Shown here piece after piece: positions 1 to 38,700 of a DNA stretch of 64,000 bases. The notes under the pieces are model-generated. The model made no database searches, was not told the origin of the DNA, and saw only the letters and a list, made by a program, of their open reading frames with translations. The position numbers and the translations under genes were made by a program. Source of the DNA: Myoxocephalus aenaeus (taxonomy: Eukaryota; Chordata; Actinopteri; Perciformes; Cottidae); assembly GCA_038501785.1 (NCBI GenBank), contig JBAMJR010000032.1, forward strand, positions 2,853,001 to 2,917,000. The letters are read 5' to 3'. The stretch's first letter is position 1; every line of letters starts with the position of its first letter.

Positions 1-1127
1 GTAGCCGGTGTTAACTTCGGCTCTGCGTAATGCAAAGCATCCGAAAAAAACAGGAACTGTCGGGACAAACCACTGCCAGTCCTCTCGGAGTGTAGCCGCG
101 ACGCGAAGCGCCAAACTTCCCTCGACCGTGTTGTTGCATGTCCGGGTAACATTTATGTATGGACGCCCTCCGTCCCTGGCATCCGTGGTGGGAGTGGTTG
201 TAGTCAGCGGCGAAGGGAACCACATGTGAACTGGTTTGTGCGACACACTGCTAGCGGCTAGCTAGAGATATAGCGTAAATGCTAACGCTAGCGCTGTGTG
301 TGGAGCGCGCCAGTGCCGCGTGCACGTTGTTTACGTCGCGGCTGCGTTGTGAGAAAATGCTATTTGTTATGTGAATGAACATAGCAGACATTTGTTGTTT
401 GTTATTTGTGGCCACATGATCAGCTGCTCGTGTTTTGGAGGAGTGAACTCCGGTCACTTGCAGATGTAAACAACGTGACGTCGCCCCAGTATATCCGGCA
501 CGTGGCCTGGTTAACCTTCTTAATATGGTCGGAGAAAGAAGCGCGTGATTAGCAGAGACGGAGTTGAAGCGCTGCGCATTAACTGCCTGCTTATTTAGAC
601 GCGTCAGTCAGTTGTTAAGCTGTTTGTTAAACCAACGTGGATTTAGTCATGTTGTGATCAATCGTTTATAAATCAATATTAACCCATTTTTGGCAAAACG
701 CTGTGCTGCCAGTCTCCTAAAACCCCTCCCATCACTAATTAAATTACGTTTACCTGCTGTTTACATTCATATGGTAACAGTTTATCGTTACCAGTCACTG
801 GATGAGATTATTATGGTGTCTTTGCTGCCTGAGTACTTTGTCCATAAATCCATACTCTGTGGGTTAGAGCACTATGTCCCAAAAATATTTGCCAAATTGC
901 AGTTTTTTAAAACTCATTCGACAGACTGACTGACAAAGCTTTTCTTCCTTTGCATACTATTTGAGCCGTGACAGACTTGCCACAGCTCAAGCATAACTTC
1001 TTAACAGGACAGCCCACTGGTGGGTCCAGGGGGATGTTTGTAAACGCACCGTTCACGTGACTTTGCCTGTTGAATGTTTTCTGTGCACTCATGACCCCTC
1101 CCTCCGCTGTCCTTGTTTCAGAGCTCT
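1..1127 (+). promoter_or_regulatory. XPO1: XPO1 upstream region and 5' untranslated part
   Basis: No protein-coding exon is visible here. The first 480 bases are CpG-richer than the introns downstream and contain a CREB/ATF-like core TGACGTC at 476-482, so a promoter or an untranslated first exon may lie here; I cannot place the transcription start. The first coding exon begins after a clear acceptor (pyrimidine-rich tract ending in CAG) at 1120-1121, so at least one untranslated exon must lie upstream, as in mammalian XPO1. Bases 500-1100 are AT-rich and otherwise featureless. Confidence 0.4.
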
Positions 1128-25733
<24,606 letters not shown>

Positions 25734-27155
25734 GCACCGGCTCTGCCAGACTGTACAGAAGTCCAAACAAACAAACAAATCAACCCTAACTACAGAAAAC
25801 ACAACGAAACCCAAGAGAGGCACCTGAGTGCGGCGGGAGGCCGCTCCCCCTCCGCAGAGCGGGCCGTCCCACCGGATGTTTGTTGACCAAAACAATGCCA
25901 ACAACGTGTAAATGATTACCGCGTCACCCTGTGGCCCTTTTTACATAACCTGCGTTTTCTATGAGACTTTTTTTGTGTATTAACTTTCCAGAACTGTTAA
26001 TCTTACGTTTTGTCGGTCTCTGGCCCATCCCAAGACCTGCATGATGAGGTTGTAACGATTAGACTTAACCATCTTGTTTTTGTTCCGTTCCCTCCACCTC
26101 CCACGTTATCTATTTTCTTTTCTTTCTTAACCCCAGCTCTCCCCTTTTCCCTTATATCTGTTTATATATAAATATGTTTATATACAGTCTGAGCAGGTTT
26201 CTAGACCCCGTGGTGTGACGGACAGGAAGTGGTCTTTCAGCGGCGGACGCACCGCTCGTCCGGTGCCCCACGGCATCGTGGGAGAATGTGAATCTAACAG
26301 ATTAATGAATGAGAGCGGAGAGATGCTGCTCCGTGCGTCGGCATCAAGAGTTACGCTTCACTAAAAAACAAGTGTGTGTGTGGCTGCTGCCGGCAGGTTT
26401 TTTTTCTTTTTAGGGAAAGCAAAACCGAATATGTGCATATCATCCCAATTGTATAGCATCTTTAATACCATGGGAACTTTTTTTTTTTTTATTCTATTGT
26501 TTCTTTTTTGTTGTGGGTGTGTGCGCGCGTGTGTGCTGTCGCCTAGTCGACATCAGCGTTTTGTTTTCCTCTAAGAGGATTGTTGCTCATTTGTGAGCCT
26601 TCATCAACGGGATGTTTTAAGGAAGCGACGGAGGTATTTATGGGTTCTTAGTTGGTTGCATCTTTCTAACAACTCCTGTTTAACTCAGATGGCTTTTGAG
26701 ATTTTTCAAATTGTACTAATTTAGATTGTTTCCCACGCGGTAGTGCTCCAAGACGCTACTTTTAGAGCAAAATGAAAAACAATAAAACTGGGTTTACATT
26801 TAATTTTGGATTTTTGCTTCTTTTTTTTTCAGTTGTACCTTGTTCAGTCAGAATAAAACAAAAGGCTTTTTTTTTTTTGTCCGGAGAGGAAATGAATTGC
26901 CAATGAGTTTAATTAGGAAAAGAATGTATAAATCCAAATAAGCACCCGATCTCTAATGGCAAATTCTCCTTCTCAAGGTGTTACATTTGTTGTGAACTTT
27001 TTGAACTGATTAAAGCTGAGAATTTTATAACCCGGCCTTCACTCAGATTTTGTTTCTTTTTTCATAGAATGTTATTTTGTAGTCCACCTCTATCAAAATG
27101 TATTTATTTTTTTGGGGTGAGAAATTGAAGTCCCTGCAAGTCAGAAAATAAAAGT
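25734..27155 (+). other. XPO1: XPO1 3' untranslated region
   Basis: Non-coding sequence after the XPO1 stop codon, rich in T runs. Candidate AATAAA poly(A) signals lie at 26781-26786, 26852-26857 and about 27146-27151, plus an ATTAAA near 27008. The transcript probably uses one or several of these, giving a 3' UTR of roughly 1.0-1.4 kb. Confidence 0.6.
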
Positions 27156-28204
27156 TTGGACCAGGTGAACCGACATGTTGGCAGGGGACTTAACAATGTG
27201 GCATTCATGTCCAGAGACATTACTCTTAATATTTCCAGCATTTATCCACATTGAGAGTGAACCATTAGTATTGTTTGCTGCATCTGAAATTCCTAGTTCA
27301 GGAGTCCACACGTCTCAATCCAGACGTCTGACCGGAGCTCACTCTTCCACACAAACTCATAAATCAAGTTTGAAGAGGAGGAGACTGATGACGATGATGA
27401 TGGATGTCACCCTTCATCCAACGCAGTTGTTCCTGGGACATTTCCGCTCGGGAGCATCTTTGGCCGAGGTCGGTGCTGTGTGAACCGACCCCGCCACTAA
27501 TCCCCCGTTAACATACCGGGTGTTACATTAAAGGTTGTGATGACGCTCCGTCACTGAGACGTCAAGCACCATCTGATGCAACCGGAGATGGGAGCTGCTG
27601 CATTCCCACTGGGAGGCATTGAATGTATGCAAGTACTTGGTTTTGTTTGCTGTGGGGCGGTCTTCTATGGTTTTAGGGTCAAAAACCTGAAAAGTTGGCT
27701 GCAGATCCTTGTTGAGGACGCAACTGCTGTTCCTGGAGTCAGCATCTCTTTCCCCTGGTCATTCCTCGCTCACTTGATGCTCCCATATCTGAACCCCCTG
27801 GGACCATAATTCAGTCCGGCTGTAACTGGACACACGCTACACTTCCTGACCCAGATCCTCAGCCATTCCCGGCATCTGCTGTCGAGGAGAAGAGGGGACA
27901 GCTGGGGAAGCACAGCCCCCCGCCAACACCCAATAAAAAAAATAAAATAAAAAAAAAGCTCGCTCCACACCTCCTCCTGCCCTGTTCGCTGTGGGCGGGC
28001 TGGGTTATTAATACTCCTGTGAGTAAGTCTGACAGGAAGAGCCAGGTTAGCACACCCACTGGTCAGCGGCTGACCCTGCTACCTAGTGGCACATACCAGC
28101 CCTCTGCACAGGACTCTCACACCAAACCAAACGGGCTTTTAGTCATTCAGGGGAAGTTGTAAAAGGCCCGCTAAACTCTTTAAGAAAACACACACACAGT
28201 AAAA
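27156..28204. other. Convergent intergenic spacer between XPO1 and SANBR
   Basis: About 1 kb between the likely 3' ends of the two tail-to-tail genes. I see no conserved exon, RNA gene or transposon end. Open frames here (for example 27175-27483 +) have no recognisable product. In mammals this interval carries C2orf74, AHSA2 and USP34; none of their proteins is recognisable here. Confidence 0.5.
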
Positions 28205-29090
28205 GGAGTATAATCAGCATTTGACATTTTTTATTCCACCCTGGTTGAATTCTTCGACATCTAAGTTGGAGCAGGGGTCGGCTTACAGGTTATAGTCAAA
28301 CTGGAGCAAAGTTGATAGTTGAGAGTCCAGTCACACAGCCCCCTCCCCCAAAAGGCCATACACTGCCACCCAGTGGAACGTAGGCGGAAACACTTCATGT
28401 TGTATTGGTCCCTGTGTACGTACAGTGCAGCCACGCTCTAATACAGACGGGAACCACTAGACCTATAGCTCTACCAGAACGACGCAAACAGCAGCATCCA
28501 CAGAAGACCATAAATGCAAACAGAGTTAATGTGGATACGTCGGGGTCGGCGGATTGACTGAAACCATCTTTGTCGAAGCAGTGAGCGCGTCATTCCCTGT
28601 CTGGCCTTTTGGCATCGCTTTGGAGTTTACTGGATCCCAACCATTCCGATCTTCTAGGAAGACGAAGGAAAAGAATACACTGGCATTTCTCATGTTGTCC
28701 TTTTGTAGAAACCCCTCGTCTAGCTCCAAGACTGAACCCTAAACGCACACGGAGAGCTTGATCAGTGAGCTGTACCCAGACGTCTTGTTTTTACAGGACT
28801 GATCACAGCTGCACAAATAAGTAGCTAAGTGGCTGGTGATGGTGATCAATAACGGATCACCTGAGTGAAGCACAGAGGGAGGGAGGGAGCGGGGGTGAGG
28901 GGAGAGAGTCTGCAATATTATTATATGAGTGGAGGCCGTGCTTTGAGGGGAAGCGTTGCCAGCGGGAAGCTATTTAGTTGCACTGAGCTCTGGGGAAAGG
29001 ATCTCGACTCTTCCTCGTCTTGTTGAGCTCTCAGTCAGCTTTCATGCCCGTCTCTTAGACGGCTCAGCAGCCTTTTCCCCATCGGGTCCC
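28205..29090 (-). other. SANBR: SANBR 3' untranslated region
   Basis: Non-coding sequence after the SANBR stop codon (TAA at 29093-29091). A poly(A) signal AATAAA reads on the minus strand at 28235-28230, so the transcript probably ends close to 28205-28215. No repeats of note. Confidence 0.55.
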
Positions 29091-32000
29091 TTAAGTTGTC
29101 CGGATCTGAGCGTAGCGTATTTTAGATCTACAGAGAAAGAAGAGTTATTGAATGGGACATGATGATGATGATGATTGTGTGTGTGTGTGCGCAAAGAGTA
29201 CCTGGGTGTCTTCTCTGAACTCTGTCTGGCTTGAGCGGCACTCTTAAATTGCGCTTCCAGTCTGGAGTAGATACCCCCTGTAGGCTGCAGCAACAGCACA
29301 CACACACACACACACGCGCGCACACACACATTTCCAAACAACAAAAACAATCTGACATCAGGCAGCTGCAAAAACTAGGACAGCAGGGCTGACTGCTCAG
29401 CACCCAAATCATGACCACATGATGTGAGGCCAAGCGGCGTGTCCATGAACAGATGCTCGCCTCTTTTGTGTCCTTTGATTTGCTCGGCTCCTGGTCTCCA
29501 AACCTCATCTTCGTCAGGTAGCCGATGATCTCCACCATACGACGCTGGTCTGGTTCAGAGGGACGCAGAGAGGGAATGAAAAACACAGCAGGAAACAACT
29601 TGATGTCAATTTAGCGAGAATGTATGGAAGCCTATAGGGGACTTTATTAAAATGAGGATGCAATTCCACAATAGCGTAATAATTTGGAAAGTAAGTGAAA
29701 ATAAGAAATGCAAAAATCAGTTTTCATGAACTCTTACAGGCGTACTTTGACCATATTAAAGTTTGAAATTAGATTTTCAAAGTCATATCCCTCTGTACAG
29801 CGGACAATATTCAAATGTTAATTCAAATTTGAACATTTGAATGCAATAAAAAACAATTTAACTGGATTTTCTTTTTTTGCGAGCATTCTTTGAGTCACAA
29901 TTCAAATCAAAAGTTTCGAACAATTTCTAAATGAAAACTCCAAGTAGCAATGTTTGTTTCAATTTCAAGTTGGCATTAACGTTCAAATAAAGTCCCCTCT
30001 TGGCTTCCCTAAAGACGCATTCAAAAGACTCGGCCCAATTTGAATAGGTGGCGCATACTTGATATGCCTAGAAATATGAAAGTATTAATCATAGCATTCA
30101 GTCGTTACCTTCTTCTCTCTGGGCGTCCTGGTTGTATCGCATGGAGCGAGAACTGTCCCATTTATTTTTCTGGACACTCACTCTACAAAACACACCGACC
30201 AGCATTATGATGCAATAAAAAGACATTGGGATTAAAACATTTAAGTCAAAGCATAAAAGAATAAACCTCCTCATCTGATACTGTGGATACGGAAGTGTGT
30301 AAGCAGCATGGAGGATTCTAAATGACCTGGTGAGACTCACGTGAAAGGTGTGTTGTCCCGGGACAGTGTCTGAGGGAAAGAAACCACATCAACGATGCAG
30401 GTTTAAAGTTAGTTGGGTGTAAATATGTACTGCACTGTGTTATTCCAGTATACAGTTACGAGCAAATGTACTATTAACATGATTACTTTCAATCTAACTA
30501 AAAATTATGAAGTAAAATGCAGAGTTTAATAAACAGCCTCAAGTGCTTATGGTTGAATTAACATAAATAAACAATAATAATACATAACAAATAGATAAAT
30601 AAGCAGTGGTTTTTTTAGTAGTAATGCATAATTCAGCTGTCAACTGTACGGACAAATTCCTGAAAGCTGAGTTATAATAATAATAATAATAATAATAATG
30701 ATTGTTTGTATAGCGCTTTAAAACGGTACTCAAGGCATTTGACATGTTAAAAAAAAAATGCATGCATAAATTAATTAATAACCACTTGTAGTGTGTATAC
30801 AATTTCATATATGCATCAAAATTACATTAAATAAATGAAAGTTATGATATTGTGAAAAGCAAAACGCCTATATCTATGTTTCAGACATTTCCAGCTGTAA
30901 ATAATACCCCCTGCTCAGTACAACATTTACTTTGCTGCAGCTTCACAATGCATTGTACCAGAAGATCAAAAAAAAAGTATGTTCAATGTTGATGATGCAG
31001 TATTGTACTCTACTGAGGAAAGGAATGAAGTCACTGACTCACTTTCTCTGCTTTGTCTTTGCGCTGGAAGTTTGGAGAGGACATTTGTTTTTTCAGAGGT
31101 CTGTGGGCCTTCTTGGCCTTCTTAGCAGCTGGAAACAGAAAAACACACCAAGAGAAAACATGATGGATATACTGTGACGGCACACGGCGCCATCTGCTGG
31201 CCAAAGAAAGCAACTGTTTTATTTCCCATCCTTGTGAGAAAGAGCTGAAAGTAACAAGTGAAGTGATAAAAATAGACGTGATGGAAACGAGTGCGATGAG
31301 GCGCTAAATATAGAGAAAGGTTTCATTGTGTCCTCATTTTCCTTTTATCATTTAAAGCTGACTCAGCGTTGAAGGGAATAATAATAATAATACATTGTAT
31401 TTGTATTGCACTTTATATTTGAGCAATCTCAAAGTGCTACAGAGCAGAATAAAACAAGAGCATTTTTAAGATATATTTAAAAGCAAAGCCCATGAAAGAT
31501 ATTTTAGCAGTAAGCTTTCTTAAAAAGGTGAGTTTTCAGGTCACGTTTAAAAGCCTCTGCAGTCTGTGGGGCATCCCAGCTATTTCTATTTTATTAGAAA
31601 TAGCTGGGATTCTCTGCATCTGTCAGGGTGAGTGTTGGACGGAGTTTGGCGATGTTCCTGAGGTGATAAAGAGCTGTCTTGCAGAGGTGTTTGATGTGGG
31701 TGTCAAAAGTGAGATTGGGGTCCATTTTAACACCAAGGTTGGTGACAGATGTGGAGAGAGGGACGTTTTGACCCGAGAAGGTGATACAGGTGATGGTGGA
31801 AGAGCGGAGCTGATGTGGTGTGCCAACTAGGATGGCTTCTGTTTTTGAACTGTTTAGCTGAAGAAAATTGAGTTTCATCCACGTCTCTATGTCCTCCAGG
31901 CAGGTGGTGAGTGTGGACATAGAGTGGGAATCAGAAGAAGTGGGGGTTGTCCTCATATAGAGCTGTGTGTCATCAGCATAGCAGTGGTAGGATACCCCAT

Positions 32001-32980
32001 GCCTGCTGATTATATTACCATGGGGAAGCAGATAGAGGGTGAAGAGAGTGGGGCCCAGCACTGAGCCCTGGGGGACACCGCAGGTGACTTTGTGGGTGTA
32101 TGATTTTGCTTTGCCCAGGGTAACGTATTCCGTTCTGTCGGATAGATATGAGGTGAACCAGTTATGTATTTTATCAGAGAGTCCAATAGTGTATTTCAGA
32201 TGGTGAAGGAGGATGTTATGGTCAATTGTATCAAAAGCAGCTGTTAGGTCCAGGAGGATGAGTAGAGATGGGGAACCGGCATCTGCTGCCATCATGAGGT
32301 CATTTGTGACCCTGACCAAGGCTGTTTCAGTGCTATGGCCAGGGCGGAAACCAGACTGAAACTTCTCAAAGCTGCTACCACCACAACAGCGGTTACAGGA
32401 ACTCAAATCCTCTGTTCATCGTGACGTCAGGGCGATAAGTCACAGTAAATGAAGATCTGAGTGATGACAAATGTTGTGATTTTAACGTGACAAAGTGAGA
32501 ATAATCATCTACGATAAGAGAGAATACACATGGAGAGTAAACGATTATGAAAAAGAAAGACTTCGTCGACTCATCCATGTGCCACTGTTACGAAATTCAA
32601 AAATAAAGTTTGTTATAAGCACTTAAACAACTCGTTGATTTATAAATCAAGTTATGTTGTTTTTACAAATCAACACTTAACGGTAGTACGGAATGTAAAC
32701 CGTACTTTGGTGTTTCAGTTTGACTTCTTTACTTAAGATTTCATTCAACTTTTTTTGTTGTCTTTTTACAAATATGTACCAAAACACTGGCAACGAGGAT
32801 CGATAATAAAGAGAATACATATGGAACAAAATTGGAATCATAACCTCTAAACTAAAAAGAAATGTAGTTTGAACTGACATCAAACACGAACACTAAGCTT
32901 GTTATTGATCGATATTAAACATAAACAAAAGCTACGAGCAGCAGCCCTGTAGGTGAGACTCAACTCCTGATGGCAAACGC

Positions 32981-33041
<61 letters not shown>

Positions 33042-34174
33042 ACGCACAAATACAAAATTTAAAAACCTTTATTTAATTGAATAGTATTAGTTTGAATAGT
33101 GATGTTGAACAAAGCTCCCCCACCTTGTTTCTTGGACAGCTCCTCTTCGTCCCCCACCTCATCCTCGGTGACCTCTGACCCCGTGGTGTACTCCTCATCC
33201 TCTGACAGGAGAGTCTGCTGCCTCTGGAACACATCTAGATGTTACCACTCAGCTGCTCGATGACACCGACTTTAACTGCCATGAATATTATTCATGTCAT
33301 TATTTAATAAGCTTGTTTACATATTATTATTATTATTATTACTTGTTTCATGAATATTGATTTAGTTTGGATTTACACTTGATAGGAAATATCTTTACGT
33401 CCGATACGTCGTGACAAGCTCCTAAAGAAGACACGTGTAACGGTAGAAGTTTCTGTATCCGCTCAAAGATTTAAGTTTAAAGTGACAACAAAGTGTTCGT
33501 TTTTGATGATTATTGTTTTCCAAGTGGACTCACTTCCCTCTCGGCTCTGTGCAGCCAGCGAGGTATGTTATTGATGTTAATGTTTCGTCGTGCATATTTA
33601 CGTGCACACTGTTTTTGTGTAATGTGAACGCCAGCTTATTTTGTGTATGTTGAAATGTATTTGAACAGTTTAGCAGTAGATTGATGACGGTGGTGTTGGC
33701 TGAGGTGCACGTAAGACGAATAAATCCATCAGTAACAGAAGAACTAAGGTGTTGTGTATTTCCTGGAGGGAGTGATACCGACTTTATCGTCTTCACACCT
33801 GACTTTATCGAGCAGAAGACCATGAAGGCGGCTGGCTAAACAAAATGTGATGAAGGGAATGAGGGGAAAAGCTCCTACCAGTTGCAGACTCCAGTTTTTC
33901 AAAAGGGAAAACTGGTTGAAAAGAAAAAGAAAGAAGTCAGAACCAGGAAAATGTACACGCTGGTGGAAGATAAGTACGAGACGGAGCGAAAAGCTGAGAA
34001 TCAGAGAGAGAGAGGACTCACAGTGCTGCCGTCTCCTCTCAGAGGTCCCAGCAGTGTTGGCTCCAAGAGGACCTCGCAGTCCTGAACCTTTTCTGCACTG
34101 GATGGACTCTCCTCCGTACTAACACACATAAGACAAAAGACTTTTCATCAGAACCGTTCATAATGAGTAGCCCT

Positions 34175-34212
<38 letters not shown>

Positions 34213-35701
34213 ATGGTGCTCACCCCTCTGTAGGCGGTGTGTGTGACAAACACACTGCGTCTCTGTGCAGCAGCAGGTCATTGAGGACTCTGGTCTGGGC
34301 TAAGGTCCCCTCGTCGCAGGTCTCGTCATCGGGGACGTTCACTATGTGGTCGCGCATCTTACAGCCCTCAACACACAAACACATTTATACATAATTTTTG
34401 GTGGAAGTGAGGCTCTTCAGACAGACTTCCGCTCACTGGTTGCAAAAAAACAAGATGGCGCTGGCCAAAGTTCAAGATGGCGATAGCAAGGCCAAACTCG
34501 AGACTTCAAAACCACAGCCCACAAACCAATGGGTGACGACTGCCTCCACTTCTTACATACAGACTATTACAAATATGTGTACCTTTAGCTCGTCGTCAGA
34601 CAGCCTTTTCTGAAGGGGAACGGTTTGTTTGTTTGTATTATTGTGTGACTTTTGGCTTTTAAAGGGTGAGATCGGATTCACCAAAGTCACACAATATAGC
34701 TGATATTGATTCTTTTAGGAGTCTAAAATATGTTTGGCTGTCAGTGTCAAAGCAGTACAATCATTTGTAACCGTGCCATGTCATTTGTAACAGTTCTCCA
34801 AACTGGGGATATGTCGGCCGCCATCTATTGTAGGTATTACACCGATTATGGATAAGTACCTCTTACAACCCCACTTCAAAACATCTGAACTTTCCCTTTA
34901 ACTGCATCAGGATGTCCTGAAGCTTTGACACGTGACTTGAAGTGCACAGCAGATTTAACATTGGGTTTGGTGAGGGGACATTAAAGACGTTCGGATGACA
35001 AGTAACGAACGGAATGAGTTAGAATACCCTTTCCTCTTTCTGTTGTCCTCTCTTTGTTTTTACACTCTCTTTGTCTTGGGGAAACTGTAGTAAAAAAAAG
35101 CTAACAAATATTTCTATTCTGTGGTAAATATAAAAAATACACCATCTCTGAGAAATCACTATGAAAGAGCATGTGATCCCATGATGCACTATTATAATAG
35201 CGGTTACACAAGTCCACCTCTTTGTGCAGCTGTTTCTAGCTCGCTGACCTCTGCGTCATCTGTGAGCTGCATTTATTCACAACAGGGGTCGGTCCCAGCA
35301 TGCAGTGGGACTTAGAAAAGTACACATAATGGTTACATTAAGCATTGACATGGGCAGCATTTCCTTCATCCAGCGGCTTTACTGACCAAACTCAAGATTA
35401 CACAAAAGCGTGCATTTCGTTTATGTAGTAGCTAAATATGAATAAGTTATCGTTGAACTAACTGGATTCCTTTCTTCTTCTTTTTTGGAATATCAGTACA
35501 CACATAGTGTGTGTTTGTGTGTGAGTGTCCATACCTTGGGCATACCGGATGGGTCAAAGCGGAGAACCCTCTGGTTGCAGCAGGGGTAAATTCCTGCACC
35601 ATGCCAGCCTTTCTCAGTACCCATGCCAGAGTACAGCACACTCTCTGGGTGGTACTTGCAATGGGTCAGCTCTGCACACACAAACACCTACACACACACA
35701 C

Positions 35702-35784
<83 letters not shown>

Positions 35785-38700
35785 GATAAGTGTTCGTATT
35801 AACTACACATAAAACCGTGCATGCCATAGACAAACACACACCTGCTGGCATCGGGAGCAGGTCAGGTAGTTGATGGTACCCCAGATTCTCCAGTAGACCA
35901 GGACCCAGGACTTGAGCTCCTCATACAGGCCGGGGATGTATTCGTGCACATCCCAGCTCTTCTGTCTGCAAACAGACACACACACGGTTTACACACAGAC
36001 TGTGATCAAAACCGCTTTAAAAAAGGAAAACGGGACACGTTTCTGTTGTCCACGCATTGTTGCTGACAGCTGAACAAACACAGGAGCTATGAGCACATGC
36101 ATCCTGTTGTTATACTTAGTGTGCGAATAGACGATCTCTCCGCGAGCATCGATGTTGATTTTCCCTGGAACGCAAGAAATCTTCCTCTCCGTGTCTTTGG
36201 TCAGCAGCTTGAGGCACAGACCACACCTGGGATCAAACGCACAAATAGTGAGGCCGACACCAAGTCGGGTATCACGACCAGAGTAAAAAATAAAGCGCAG
36301 CTGATGCTTATGAAAAAAATAGCTTGTAATCAACGCTGTTGCCGTTGCCGCTCACCTGTAGAGAGTCGAGGCGTTTCCCGGTGAATCTCGGCCCTGGTAG
36401 TTGGGATCGAAGAGACGCTCAATTTTCTTCTGAAACAATTTGCTTTGAGAAGGGAAATACAATTTCCAGCATGATTTTATGTTTCCAAAAATAGCAGTGT
36501 CTTTCATGAAAATGAGCATCTGAATGTGTGAGGATGACTTATAAAATAGACTTCTCTCCTCACATCACATTCATCTAGGAAGCATTGATTACTTGTAATA
36601 CAAACCCAAAATGGCCCAACAACAAGGACTGCCTGCTTGCCAGGACAAAAGTAAATCTAGCAACAGATTTTTTTTCGATCGGGCAAATGGGAAAAAAAAG
36701 AATGACCCTGAAATCAATATACTTTCCTCTTACCTGTAGTGATCAATCTCGATTGTTTTGGTGGGAGTTGTCTAGTTTTGGAGCTATCGTCCGTCGAGAT
36801 GTCTGCCTTCTCTCCAATATAATTGAACTGTGTGGATATGGGTTTCCAGAAACCATGACCCGGTTACTCAAGATAATCCCCAGACCTTGTTGTGAGGAGT
36901 TTAATGAAGGAACTATTTTCTTTCAACCATAGATCAATATTGGTCATGATTTCTGGGCTGAGCTTTTCTGGCGCTTTGAGCACCACAAGCCGACTGCCAC
37001 CTAGTCCCATTATATTGGAGAGAAGGTGGACATCTCAACAGCCGATATTGCCAGCACTCGGCAACTTACACCTAAACAATCTACAGTGATAAATAGCATT
37101 ACATGTAAGAAGAAAATGATCTGTGTTTGATTTTGGGGTAAACTGTCCCTTTAAACACATCTCTTCTTTTTTTCCAGAGATGATGAAGGACCCGCCTCGC
37201 TTCCATCTCATCTCTATTGAGAGTTGCACGTGCGCAGTACCTATCGGGTACCTACCTATCACTTGCGAGAATATGGCAGAAGGCAAAGAGAAGGTTTTTG
37301 AGCATTTCAACTATTCTGGTGACAGGAGTTTAGTTGGGTCGCTTTGGGGCAAAACTCCAGATTAATAAATGTAAATAAAGATTAAACATGACAGTTAACT
37401 TTGATCTTAGTTGTTTCTTTGATAATTGCTAATAAATAAAGAGGAAAGTTGATTTCTGACCCACTTGAAAACTCAACATTCCGCATTCCCACCCCGTTAC
37501 CTCTTGAACTTGTCTTTTTTGTCCCTGATGTCGTCGGCCTCGTTGTGGCTGAAGAGCTCGGCGATGCGCGTTGCCAAGTTGCTGTTGATGCAGTTCATGT
37601 TGCAGGGTGTGGCCACGATGGCGCTCATGTGTTTGTGGCAGTACTGGATGCACTCCTCCACCTGAACGTGGACAAACACAAACCGCTCTTAAAAGACGCT
37701 TCACGGCAACGGTAAACTTAATGTTCAATGATCCTACAAAAATGCTACTGAAACACTACTGTAGAATTGCTACTGCAACGTTAGCTCTCCTTACAGAGCA
37801 GTGGTCTAAATAACTCTTGGAGGCAAAAGAGCGTCTACACTCTTGACGTCCATGCAACATCAACTTAACAAAGCTCTATGTTTGGGGCCTCTGGTTTTTC
37901 CTGGACTGGGATACATAACCAATTATCAGTTGTAAAATATAAAGACATTTTCAAGCTACTGGTGAATATTTTTAGGAATATGTTGTTGCCAGGCAATACA
38001 TACATGTTATTTGTATTCTTTTTAACATGAAAAACAAAAGGCCCGAAGTACGTCACCACACCCAGCGTCACAACACTTACTAACGTATCCATCTTCAAGA
38101 ACTCGGAGGAGATCAGGATTGAGATCACATTGCTGGGCTCTGTAACCGACAAACACCACGTGACCAACCAAGCCAAACCCCACAACAGACAAACAACACA
38201 GAACACACAGCCAGTGGCCCACCAAACACACACCTCGTTTAGTGACCAGTAAGTCAAGCGCCATCCAAGGGTTTAAACAAACAGGTATGTGACAGCTCAA
38301 GCACTCCCATGTGTAAGAATGTGATATTTGCTGTTGCTTTATAGTTTGTCCGGGGATTTACCGAGGCGGGGTTTGTCCTTGTTCCCCTCCCCCGCGGAGT
38401 TCCTCCTGACGTAGTTCATGAGCCAGTCGAAGATCTGCACGTCACAGTGGACGGAGATGTCCACCTCCTCCCACCTCTGGGGGTCCACAGACAAGTACTC
38501 TGCGAAATAACGCATCTCTTTGACCAGGAGGTCTCTGGGACAGGTGAAGTCCTGCTTCAGGTTCTTAGTCTCGTCGCACACATGGATGACCATGTTGGGA
38601 CTGTGAGGAGAGAGTTCAAATCCACCATTTGAAAAGATATACCTAAACTTGTAACCAACACAGAACTTCAAACGTTTTACAGGGTGTAAGTGATTCCTAC

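Noticed and set aside
31594..32406. 270-codon frame as a host gene
   Set aside because: Reverse transcriptase motifs (YADD, FQSGFR..STETAL) identify it as an L2-type LINE fragment.
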